The notes under the pieces are model-generated. The model had not been told where the DNA came from, ran no database searches, and saw only the letters and a list, made by a program, of their open reading frames with translations. Both the position numbers and the translations under genes were made by a program. Shown here in pieces: positions 12,362 through 24,500 of a stretch of 64,000 bases of DNA; within the stretch, counting starts at the first letter, position 1, and each line of letters starts with the position of its first letter. Source of the stretch: Raphanus sativus (lineage: Eukaryota > Streptophyta > Magnoliopsida > Brassicales > Brassicaceae). The stretch is from contig NC_079518.1 of assembly GCF_000801105.2 (NCBI RefSeq), forward strand, positions 12,036,106 to 12,100,105. The letters are read 5' to 3'.

Positions 12362-15300
12362 TTAATATTATAATTGCTGCAACCTGCCAAATAAAAGTAA
12401 AATGATTAATTAGTTTGTCGGTGCCTCTTCTATCCTGTCAACATTTTCATGGAAATGTTTTCCTTGACATATAAACAACATTAATATGTTTTATATTATA
12501 AAATATGGCGTTTCTAAATAGGTGTGTCTTGAACTTAGGACATTAACTTGACAGATTATTAGTTATTGTTAGGAAATATTTTTTGCATTACATATGAACA
12601 CTCACACAACCTCATTGAAATGGTTTTTAAACATTGTACAAAATCAGAAATCATTCACCAATGCTCACATATATTTTTCGATATTGAATTTTTTCTTAAA
12701 CATTGTACTATAAATTGTTTGATATTTTTTTTCATTTGTCATTGATAAGATAATTCTTCCCTCACCATATGCATAGAATGTGGTCACTTGACATAAGAGC
12801 TTTAACATTTCCTCAAATTATACACATTACGTTATTAGTCAATTATTATTGGGAAAATTGTAAAAATATGAAACCTACTTTTATGTAACTTGACTGATTA
12901 TTAGTTAACCCAATATAAAGTTTCCATAATACATGACATTTAAATACTGTGACCGTATGTAAACTATCACCAATTAACTAAATATCTTGACTAATAGCCG
13001 AAATTTATTCTTTATATGAAGATAAATAATAATTGATTCGGATAGTAAATGTAATATTACTCTCGCAAGCATGACTATAGGAAATTATTTGAAAACAGTC
13101 ACCATAATTGCCCGAAAATATTCCCTAAGATCTTTATACATTTAATACAAACATATACATATTCAGTTTCTGATTTTTTCTCATTAACTTTTATACACGT
13201 TTTTTTACTATATAGGTGAGCTAATTCATTAGTCTAGCCAGAACCTCTACCATATCTCTTCAATTAAAATCTTAGTTTATAATAGCTATTTTTCTGATTA
13301 GATCTATGTTGAAAATTTAGGTGAAAAATAAATTTTCCAGGAAGCAATATTCGTGTTGGTGCTGTGGGAGAGATTGTTGAGATGGTTTTGGAGAATTCTA
13401 TCTACTGAGTTTTTATTACTTTTTATTAATTTTTTACCTGTAAAATGAACAGTACCGGTCACATATGAATAGGAAAACGTCGTTAGAAGTTTATTATGCT
13501 AAAAATGTCACTTTGAAGATTTAAAATGAAAGCAAAAAAACTTCAAGATTTAAAGTGTTAGAAAGTTCGAAAGTGACACTTTCAATTTTCTCTCTCTCTA
13601 TATATATATAATAATTATTGGTTTGACTTATCTTAATTATTCTTAACATGTACGGTCCACCAAAATGAAATCCAACTAGGACTGTTCAATATGGTAAAAC
13701 CGAACGGTTTTGGACCGAACAAGAATATATAATTTAGTTTATTTTTAGTATATACTATATAAACCGAATGGATATGATTTTATAAAAACCGTAGGATTTG
13801 GATATGGTCTGATTTATAACCGAATAACCCGAACAGAACAGATCAAAAGTAGAAACATGTGTATCTATTTTATAATGACACATGAAAATATGTTTTTATA
13901 TAAGTTATTTTTTTTTTGTTAATAACCATTACCATATTTTTATAGTAATAGAGAAGCCCTAATATCTAAAACACATCAACTATATAATTACATAACAATA
14001 CACCGCAATCGAGGATTCTTATATCTTCTTAGTCTTTTAAAAAATATGTTTTCTTTATTTTAGCATTTGACTAAATTGAAGTGAATGTTATAAATTTGAT
14101 GGACAACAATTAGTGGAAATTATTCACAATTGTTTTTCTTATCTATAAACGAACAGAGTTTTGTACTCAATCGAAGAATCATGACATTGATGAACACTAA
14201 ATATGAAAGAGTGAAAAAACTTTTCTTTCATGCTTATGTTTTGTTTATTATTTTTATTTTGAAAATTCCAAACTTTATTTTAGTTCAGATTTGATTATTT
14301 TATTTGATGGTAGAATCGTTATTCTTTTTTTTTTTCATTTATACGAACATATAATATTTTTTAATAAATGACTGAATTGACAACATGACTCTAAAATTAA
14401 TATAATTTACATCAAACTAAATAATTATGTTTTTGGTAAAAAACCGAATAAATCGAAAATCGATAGTATATAAACTGAACCTAAGTAAATATGATTTAGA
14501 GTGGTAGTTATATTTTACTAACCGAAATACCGGAAAACCGAAAAAACAAAACCGAAATCTGGATTAAACACCCCTAGGTCCAACAAATAAAGTCACTAAA
14601 ATGTGTTTTCAAAAAAGCCACCGATAAACAAAAAAATGTAGTTTGTAAATGTTTGATACGACGTAACTAATTAGATGCATTCCTTTACAATTCTATTTAG
14701 TATATACTTTTTGATTTAATTATATCTTCACATTGTATTATTCATATTACGATTAACACATCTGTGAAACTACGATTTATTACTTTGATTTATTATTTTT
14801 ACATGTGTTTACATACTACACAACATATTAAAAATATGGGTATTTATTAATTTTATTCCAAATATCTACAAAATGTTAAAATACACTAATTTTTAAATCA
14901 AATATTCAATTGTATAGTTGCAAGACCAATATTAACTTTATTAGGATTTGCATTGTACTGAACTTATTTGGTATTGATAAATTTATTATTTTACTGCTTC
15001 TAAATAGGTGGATTTTATTCTGTGGTTTAAATATGTTTTGTTGTTTCCTATTATGAGTTCACACTTTCTTATTTTGGTGTTTTTCATTCTGTTATCTTTT
15101 AATTTTAAACTTTAATTTATAATATATTTTCCCATAATTACTTCTTAAATCAAATAAACTTGAAATTATATATATATATATGACATTTATAATTGACCGA
15201 ACAAGTATAATTATGGGCTGACCGATTATATTACATTTATTAAAATTTAATACTTCTATATTTATTAAATACATAATGTTGGAAAATACAATTTCAAACT

Positions 15301-15832
15301 TTAATATCACATTTATTAAATTTTAATATCACATTTATAAAATATATAATGTTGGAAAATAAAACTTCAAACTTTAATTTTTTTTCTAAAAAGGTTTATC
15401 TCACTCTGCGCAGGGCGCGGATCTCACCCTAGTGATCTCTTATTACACATAATTCTTTTTCGTTTTTTTCCATAAGAAGGCCAAAGAATTCAGCTATACA
15501 GACCAACAACTTAATTATGATCACATATGACAAAAAAACGCATGGGCAATTTTGTAACGTTTCCATATTAAATATCAGTCACGTATTTCTAGCTATTTAC
15601 GTAAAAACTGTTAGTAATAAACTGCAAACAAAATTGGTCAAATGATAATAATGACTATAAGTATGGCGGACTTTAAGATCCAAAACTTCTCAAAACTGTA
15701 TCCATTTCACTTTCAGCTCTCTTTCTGTATTTTTTCTTTCCTCACTCACTCCAGATTCAAAAAGAAAAAAAAAACATTAAGAGTCTGAATCTTTCATAAA
15801 ATACATTTTTTCCTTTCCACCTATATAAGAAA
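12362..15832. other. AT-rich intergenic DNA upstream of CAT1, with transposon remnants
   Basis: No gene is seen in this 3.5 kb. From about 13680 to 14575 the ends are weakly inverted: CTAGGACTGTTCAAT on the left and CTAGGGGTGTTTAAT on the reverse-complemented right. This suggests an old inverted-repeat transposon with AACCG-rich subterminal sequence. About 15265-15385 holds a diverged tandem repeat around TAATGTTGGAAAATA. The last few hundred bases are the CAT1 promoter and leader. Confidence 0.45.
15398..15433 (+). mobile_element. Probable Helitron 3' terminus
   Basis: An imperfect hairpin (CTGCGC-AGG-GCGCGG) is followed by ATCTCACCCTAGT, ending in the CTRRT motif. The matching 5' end upstream was not identified, so only the terminus is called. 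Confidence 0.45.
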
Positions 15833-18800
15833 ATGGGATCGGAAAGCGGTGACGATGGGCTTCGTCGGAGAGGCTGTTCATGCACGAAAGATGATTTTCT
15901 CCCCGAGGAATCGTTTAAAAGCATGGGGAATTACTTTAAAGCTCTTAAAGAGACGCCGAGTCGGTTCATAGACCGTTTAATGACTCGGTCACAAGACTCG
16001 GTGGAGATTCACGAGATGAAGGCACGTAGTGGTCACGAAATGAAGAAAACGTTGACGTGGTGGGATCTGATGTGGTTCGGGGTTGGAGCTGTCATAGGCT
16101 CCGGAATATTCGTCCTTACCGGACAAGAGGCACGTGATAGTGCTGGTCCCGCTGTTGTGGTGTCCTTTGTCGTCTCAGGTGTCTCCGCTATGCTCTCCGT
16201 GTTTTGTTACACCGAGTTTGCCGTCGAGATTCCTGTTGCAGGTAATAAAAAATACTATGTTCTACCTATAATGTCATAACTAGAGAATAAAAATAGAATT
16301 ACTTATAATACGCAGCGATTACTTTCTTCTTTGATAAATTATTTAGTTTTCTTGATTTGATAATTTTTAGTTCCTTGTTTGGCAAGTTGTTTCCTTCGTT
16401 GGTGTAAATTAGGTTTGTCCCATAAATATTGGAAGTCCGATCACCGTACTTCACTCTAAGACCGATCAAATTTTGTGTAATTATATTTTTCAAAAAAAAC
16501 AAAAAATATAGTGTAATTATGTTTATGTACATATAGATAGCGTCTCATATGTACGCAATATGCTTCTTAATACTTTAAATGCATGATAATCTAGCTACTT
16601 GTCTTATACGTGTAGGTGTAAGCTTTTAGATGATAAACACTAGCCACTAGGGACTTCCAACAAAATGGGACATAATCTAATTTTATGAGAGTTGATAGCT
16701 ATTTGTTGTTTCGCATCAATGTGGCATGTATATATAGGTTGCGTGGCGGTTGGCCCAAAAAAAGAAAGAATTGTTTGGCTGAAAAAAAACGAATTGTTCA
16801 TATAGATTTCTGTTGATAATAGTATAATTTTTTGGTATCTATCGTATTTGAAGACGACTTAATTTACATGCAAAACAAATTGTTCACTTAGAAGACTTGA
16901 TTTACATGCAAACAAATAATTCTCTATTTGTTAAATGATTTGAAAAGGAAAAGCCAATAACGTAACATTTATAAGACGACATATATTCACAACACGTCTT
17001 CACATTGTGTATAGGTGGTTCTTTTGCCTACTTGAGAGTGGAGCTCGGCGACTTCATGGCTTTCATCGCCGCAGGAAATATAATCCTCCAATACATAGTC
17101 GGTGGAGCCGCCGTGGCTAGGTCATGGACCTCTTACTTCGCCACTCTCTTAAACCACAAACCTGACGACTTCCGCATAGTAGCTCACAGTCTCCACGAAG
17201 ACTATAACCACTTGGATCCAATCGCGGTCGGCGTTTGCATGATCATTTGCGTTTTAGCCGCTCTTGGTACAAAAGGCTCATCAGTCTTCAACTACATCGC
17301 TTCTATTGTCCATATGCTCGTGATTCTCTTTATCGTCATAGCTGGATTCACTAGAGCTGATTTCAAAAACTACTCTGACTTCGCTCCCTTTGGAGCTAGA
17401 GGAGTGTTTAAATCCGCGTCGGTTCTTTTCTTTGCTTATATTGGATTCGATGCGGTTTCAACGATGGCTGAGGAGACAAAGAATCCTGGGAGGGACATTC
17501 CCATTGGTCTTGTTGGCTCGATGGTGCTTACTACGGTTTGTTATTGTCTCATGGCGGCTGCATTGTGTCTTATGCAACCGTATGGGATGATTGATCCGGA
17601 TGCACCGTTTTCTGTCGCGTTTTCTGCGGTTGGATGGGATTGGGCTAAGTACCTAGTCGCCTTTGGTGCTCTTAAAGGTATGACTACCGTTTTGGCGCGT
17701 TTATTTTCATTTTAAGCATTTGTTAGTGTTTACAAATGTTTTTTATAAACACGATCTTAAGCACTATAATTATACTTTAACCACAGTTAGAGCGACCTCA
17801 TTGGAATGATGAGTATCTAAATAATAATATTCTCAAAACTATATAACACTAATATACATATAAACTGATGAGTATCTCAAAACTTGAGGAATTCACTCAA
17901 TAGTTTTTAGTAGATTTTTAAAATTTTGAAAAACTACTTTATATCTATATTATATGGTTTTAAGATGCTCTTTTTCTTTATCTTTTTTGAATGAATTTAA
18001 AATTATATTCATCAATCAAAAGTCATTTTAACAGCAAGTGTATCCGAGATTTATAACTTCATCACTTTGACAACTTTTTTTGAAATTTTTAGTGAGAATC
18101 AAACCATACACCAAGCTGCATCGATCATTATACCTTCTGTCTCTTGACCTTGTCCCTAAACATAATATGAAGATGATCTTCTTCATATTAACAATGAGCA
18201 TGCTTTAGAGTATGTCTAGTCCAAGTTTTTCAACATGAACTTCTAAAAACATATGGATACTTAATTGAGTGGATATCTCAATTTTTGAGTGAGCTATGTC
18301 CAATGCAAGCTTTTCAACATGAACATCTGTAAAAAATATTTGAAACATTAACAATATTTCAAAAAGGTATGGTTTTATCAAGTGTTTAAAAAAAAAAAGA
18401 GATTTCCATTCACTAAAATATTATTAATGTTTTTTGTAAAGATGCTTAACGTTGAGAACGGAGTAAGTTTTTTTGGACTAAGCAATAAGGTTGTTCTTAG
18501 ATATGATTCGATATTAGATTCAGTTTAAACGACTTAGTCTATCCGTACCGAACACCTATTCAAAATCTTTGAATTTTGCAGGTATGACGACCGTATTGTT
18601 AGTTGGAGCCATCGGTGAAGCTAGGTACATGACGCATATCGCCCGAGCCCACATGATGCCACCATGGCTAGCTCACGTTAACGCAAAGACAGGAACGCCG
18701 ATTAACGCTACAGTGGTTATGCTGACGGCGACAGCTCTCATCGCATTCTTCACCAAATTAGGAATCCTAGCCGATCTCTTATCCGTGTCCACACTTTTCA

Positions 18801-19306
18801 TCTTCATGTTAGTCGCGGTGGCTCTCCTCATCAGAAGATATTACATCACGGGAGAAACATCTTCCCGTGACAGGAACACGTTTTTAGTGTTCTTAGGTTT
18901 GATTCTTGCATCCTCGGTTGCAACTGCTGTGTATTGGGCCTTGGAAAAGGATGACTGGATCGGATATTGCGTTACGGTTCCTATATGGTTCTTGTCTACC
19001 GCTGGGATGAAGTTTCTTGTGCCACAAGCTAGGGCTCCGAAACTTTGGGGCGTTCCTTTGGTTCCGTGGTTGCCATCTGCTTCGATTGCTATTAATATCT
19101 TTCTTCTTGGTTCCATCGATGCGAAGTCGTACATTAGGTTTGCGATCTGGACTGGTGTTCTTCTTGCTTACTACTTTTTGTTTGGGTTGCACGCAACTTA
19201 TGATACTGCTAAAGAGACACTGAAGGAGAAGATGATGTTGCAGAATGCTGAGGAAGGTACTAGTGTTGCTGCGGATAGTTCTGCTGCTGCAACTTCTGAT
19301 CACTAG
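15833..19306 (+). CDS. CAT1: Cationic amino acid transporter CAT1/AAT1
   Basis: Three exons (15833-16241, 17015-17677, 18582-19306) encode 598 residues, close to Arabidopsis CAT1 (At4g21120, 594 by memory). The family forms 14-helix amino acid-polyamine-organocation transporters; plant CAT1 takes up Lys, Arg and other amino acids by proton symport at the plasma membrane. The first membrane segment (about residues 75-100) carries WWDLMWFGVGAVIGSGIFVL followed by TGQEA, the conserved substrate-site region. AYIGFDAVSTMAEETKNPGR, near residue 340 or slightly before, is the family signature. The C-terminus is Ser/Ala rich and cytosolic. Intron 1 is 773 bp and intron 2 is 904 bp. Intron 2 begins with a near-copy of the start of exon 3 (see findings). 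No stops or frameshifts are seen in the exons. Confidence 0.95.
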
Positions 19307-20047
19307 CTAGCTTGTTTCAATAATTGTAACAAAAATTTGATAGAATTTTAGTAAATTGGATTGCATTGGGGAAGACATTTCATGTAGAATTAGTGACTTA
19401 ATTGGCTTTATTCATAAACCACCTCTGATTTAGTGGTACTAAAAAGATTCTGTAAAATTAGAATTTTTTTGTGATCCAAGAACTCAGACACACACAAACT
19501 AGATTAGATGACCAAAGAATCAGATTCAATGTGTCTGCAACAGTACTAACTGGATTAAGGAAAAAAAAATAGAAGCCAAGAGGCCATTAGATTAAAAGTC
19601 TTGCCACAAGCCAGGCTTGGATTCTCTCAAGAATATCAAACTATCGTGTTCCTTGGAGAATGTGGTCTGACTTCGTAGCTGTAGGACTCTTGCCATTACA
19701 CTCTACATGGCAAGAACTAAGAAGCTGAACAAGAGGATAGTTCCAATTACCAGTGACTTGCAACCTAGACAACTTCTTTTATTTTTTTCTGAATAAAATG
19801 TTAAATTAGACCTAGACAACTTCACTACTCAGATGGCTGATATGAAGTAAATCTCAAACAAAAGAAAGTAGAAGTATTTTTTTAAAAAGGTGTATTTTGG
19901 TCTTAATCGACATAAAACAGATGAAAAGCAAACTAAACCTTAACAGACGAGATTGCTTTGATACGTCGCCGTTTAACCACAATAAAACTACTGTAGAGTG
20001 TAGTTAATTTTAAAAGCAGAGGTAAAACGGTCTTATAAGTTACTGTC
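19307..20047. other. CAT1 3' UTR and spacer
   Basis: This is non-coding sequence between CAT1 and the ribophorin II pseudogene. It contains one tail-type insertion, listed at 19763-19823. Nothing else was recognised. Confidence 0.5.
19763..19823. repeat. Short T-tailed insertion between 14-bp direct repeats
   Basis: ACCTAGACAACTTC occurs at 19763-19776 and 19810-19823. Between them lie 33 bases that start with a T-rich run; on the minus strand this ends in an A-rich tail. It resembles a retrotransposed 3' tail with target-site duplication. It is the longest and least homopolymeric of the set described in findings. Confidence 0.5.
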
Positions 20048-21331
20048 ATGAAGAGACTCCTCGACTTCTGGTAATCTGATTCTCGCCGTAGCAATCTGCG
20101 GTGCTGCTTCAGTATTTCAGCGGATTTTAGACTCTCACCGGCTATGGATGTCTTCGTAACTGTCGATGGATCCTACAAAAGGTTTTGGTTTTCTCTAACA
20201 ATCCACAATTTTAGTTAACCGTGTAATTAATATTCGGTTTCATTACGGAACCATTTAGATTTGTGGTTTTGTTGTTATATTCAACTTTGTTTAGCTTTTT
20301 TAATTTTTCATTTTGTTGAACTATCAGATAACACATGTTACATTGTACGCTGTCTTTCTGAACTATCAAATATAGATTCTGGTCGAAGTCTATATAGCGC
20401 TGACATATTCAGTTACTATATCACATAGGATTCTGATACGTTTCGAATAATATTTGGCGCACATGGTAAATTTGTTTCAGGCTCTTTGCCAGAGTGATGG
20501 ACAATAGAGGTACGGCTCCGACAATCTAGAATCAAGCACTTTTGCTACTGGTAAGTATTTCTTTATTTGATTAACCCTTCCTACTTCACCATTCTAAACG
20601 TAAGTGGTGAGCCTTATAGATTGTTTTCCCTTCCTTTCATGCCTTCGACTTGTTCACTTCTTTTGCTCTGCGTTTTCTTTTTTTTTTGCATTCTTGATTC
20701 TTCTAAACATAATGTATCTGTACTTTTTTAATTTCTTTCAGGCTTAGCATACGAAACTCTTGGTGGAGTGATTTCGTTAGCACCTTCAGGGATTGATCAA
20801 TCATTGGTAAGTGAGATCTTTGGTGCGCACTGTATTACTGATTTTCTGAGAATATATTTTGGTAGGAAATCACTAGAATAACTTGGTTTAGTGTTTATTT
20901 ACTTTTGCTTCTGGAATGTCTTAGTAACTAATTTACTGAATTTTGTTTTGATGATTTTAGTTCCAAGTCGTAACTATAGGGAAGATAATGTATCTGTACC
21001 TGACTTTTTTTTTTTTTTTTTAATCCTGTTATGCATTTTTGCCATTTTATCTGGTTGTTTAGTAGATATTACTTGGTCATGTGATGGTATGATCATTCTT
21101 GTTTGTCATCTTGTAGATCCAGACATTGAAGACGAGTATCCTGAAGCTTTTTGACAGTATCCAAAAATATGGTATGTAGTACACTACTTGCTATACTCTA
21201 TGTATATGTTCTCCAGTCACTTCTTTTTTTTTCAGTTTATATTTGCATCCTGGGTTGATTAATTTTTTTTTGGCCTTTTAGACGATGGGACCGTTTACTT
21301 CGGTGGAAGTGAAGGCCCGATCTTAACAACT

Positions 21332-21504
21332 TATTAGAAGATAATGATGAGTTTAGTAGATAAGTCTCACATATATTGTTATGGCTGTTGTTATCTCCTA
21401 TATTGTGGGAAGATATGATTCGATCATGTTTCGGTCACCCTTGTATAAATACTCGACTGTATGTACATCAATAACACACAAATATTGTTTGCAACTTCTT
21501 AGCA
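21332..21504 (+). repeat. 5' LTR of the copia element
   Basis: 173 bp. It contains a TATA-like TGTATAAATACTCG near 21443, the likely start of the genomic transcript. It is identical to the 3' LTR except for one base. Confidence 0.95.
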
Positions 21505-21516
21505 TGGTATCAGAGC
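21505..21516 (+). promoter_or_regulatory. Primer-binding site (initiator Met tRNA type)
   Basis: TGGTATCAGAGC follows the 5' LTR directly. It is complementary to the 3' end of plant initiator methionine tRNA, the usual primer of Ty1/copia elements. Confidence 0.9.
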
Positions 21517-21558
21517 TAAGATCCTAGATCTTGTAAACAAAATTCTTTTTCTTTTACG

Positions 21559-24500
21559 ATGGGTGATACGAGTCTATCTATGACGTCTACAACAACAGGA
21601 GCCATGGTTGCAAGTCAAGGCGTCTTGATATCTCCATATTATCTCCATCCCTCTGAAAATACGGGTAACGTACTTTCACCGATCCTCTTGAATGGAGGAA
21701 ATTACGAAAGATGGGCAAAGTTGATGCTCAATTCGCTTCGGACCAAACGAAAACTTGGGTTCGTTGATGGGACGTTGAAACGCCCAGTTGGAAAGCCTGA
21801 AGAAGAAGAGAAGTGGGATATGGTGAATGCTATGGTTATTGGCTGGATCTACAGCAGTATTGAACCTAAGCTAAGGCCATCGATATCTTTGGTAGACAGT
21901 GCAAAGGCGATGTGGGGGAGTCTTCAACGAAGATTCTCGATCAGTGATGACACACGGATTCATCAGTTGCATGCAGACATTGCTGCTTGCAAACAGAACG
22001 GTGAATCGGTAGAAGTTTACTTCGGGAAACTAAAGGTGATGTGGGACGATCTCTCTGATTTTGAGAAGAGTTTCACATGCTGTTGTGGAAGCGCAGATTG
22101 CGCATCAATGGTGACTTATGACAAGATGCAAGAGAAGATACGCTTGCATCAGTTCCTTATGGGGCTTGACAATGCGCGTTTTGGAACAACAAGATCGAAC
22201 TTATTGAGTCGACAGACTGAGTTAAACCTTGACTCGGTTTACTCGCAGATCATTCAAGAAGAAAGACATCTTAGTGTGATGCGTGGAGCAGAAGAAAGAG
22301 CACCGGTGGTTGGTTTTTCGGCAACTTCTTCGCCTCAGCCAGGTGGACAAGTGGCTGCGACACGGTATGGCAAGCCAGCGACGGTGTGTTCACATTGTGG
22401 AAAGCAGGGACATGATTCCACCAACTGCTTTCAAGTCATTGGTTTTCCCGACTGGTGGGAAAAGGGTAAGCCAAATGGAGGACGTGGAGGTGAGAGAGGA
22501 TCTCGAGGACGAGGCTCTAATGGTCAAGGAAGAGGTCGTGGCGGTAGAGGTTCTGGTTTTCAGGCCTACAACGCTCAGCTAGGGGACTCTGCGTCAGTAA
22601 CAGAGAGCTCTGGTTCGGCTCTACCACCTGGAATACCAAATTTCACGAATGATCAGTGGGCAACTCTGGCTCAGTTCGTGAACAATCAAAAGTCGAATCA
22701 GTCCGATAAACTCTCTGGTAAGAAAGAGAAATTACTCCTCTTTGGTAAAGATCGTCGCTATGACATCATTATCGATTCTGGAGCTTCCCATCATATGACG
22801 GGGGAGGCTCATTTGCTTACTGACATTGTGAACATTGCACCGTGTGCGATTTCTTTGCCTAATGGACAAGTTACTTGGGCTACAAGACATGGAAGTTTGA
22901 GTCTTGGTGACCGTCTCGTATTGAGACATGTCTTTCTTGCGCCTTCACTCTCTGTCACACTTATATCTGTAGCACAATTACTTCGTGATGTAGCAAGTTT
23001 TGTGCTGTTTACTAAGCGATTTTGTGTGATACAGGACCTAATTTCGAAGACTTTGATTGGTGCGGGTAGAGAACGTAACGGGGTTTATCACTATGAAGGT
23101 GCAGTAGCAGTACAAGCTGGTCGTGCGGTCAAGCTTCAGGACAGAGATTTGTGGCACCATCGTATGGGACACCCCTCTTCAAAAGTACTTTCGGTGTTGG
23201 CTCCAACTGGCGGTTTTAGTAGTGTTTTAGGAGTTTTAGAACAATCTTGTGATGTTTGTCTACGAGCAAAACAGACTCGAGACACGTTTTCAATAAGTAT
23301 TAATAAAACAGTTGAGCCTTTTCATTTAGTCCATTGTGATCTTTGGGGACCCTATAGGGAACCTTCTACGAGTGGGGCTCGGTACTTTCTGACCATTGTT
23401 GACGACTTTTCCCGAGCGGTTTGGACAGTGTTACTGTTGGAAAAGAAAGAAGCACCAGGGGCTTTGAAAACGTTTTGCTCGTTTGTTCGTAGACAGTTTC
23501 AGAAACAAGTTAAGATCATACGAAGTGACAATGGCACTGAGTTCACTTGCTTGCGAAAATTCTTTGCGGAGGAAGGTATTGTTCATCAGACGTCTTGTGT
23601 GGAAACGCCACAGCAAAACGGAAGGGTGGAGCGCAAGCATAGACATATTCTGAATGTGGCTCGAGCTCTACTGTTCCAAGGAAACTTGCCGAAGAGGTTT
23701 TGGGGAGAAAGTGTTTTGACGGCTACATATCTGATTAATAGAACACCAACACCTCTACTGAAGAACAAGACCCCGTATGAGCTTCTTTATGGAGCTCCTC
23801 CTTCATATGACAACTTGAGGGTGTTTGGCACACTCTGTTTTGCTAGACGGATTTCGCGTGGTAAAGATAAGCTTGATCCTCGTAGTAATCAGTGTGTGTT
23901 TCTTGGCTATCCAATGGGAAAGAAAGGATGGCTAGTGTTTGATTTAGAGACAGAGAAGTTGTTTGTCTCAAGAGATGTGGTATTTCAAGAAGATCAGTAT
24001 CCGTTTGCTCAAAAAGACAAGGACAAAGCAGTATCATCGGTTGCTCCTGTCTATCTGCCTGCGTCAGTAATATATGATCATGACATCACAACCGAAGAGG
24101 TACAGCTGACTCCATCTGATAGTGAGTCGCAAAGAGAAGAAGTAGTAGCGACTTCTGAGCAAGGGGGAGCAGTCTCTGAGCAAGGGGGAGTTGTTGACAC
24201 TGCATCTGAGTCTGTAAGTGTTGAGAAGTTAGCTCCACCAACTGTAACAGAAGAACCTATGGGGAGAGGCATGAGAAAGAAGAGGTCGTCTGTATTGCTT
24301 AACGACTATGTGACATATTCAGCACGTCTAAGTGATAAACCTCCTCGCGTCTCTCAACCTGCAGCAACCAAGTCTTCAGGTACGTGTCTATATCCTTTAG
24401 ACGATTACATGTCCCATCATCGTCTATCACCATCTTTGCAGAGTTTTGCTGCAACTATCATGGAGAATATTGAACCACGTTCGTACAAAGAAGCTGTCAA

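Noticed and set aside
16767..16802. GAATTGTT repeat around TGGCTGAAAAAAAAC in CAT1 intron 1
   Set aside because: The repeat is only 8 bp in AT-rich DNA, so chance cannot be excluded; not counted with the nine stronger cases.
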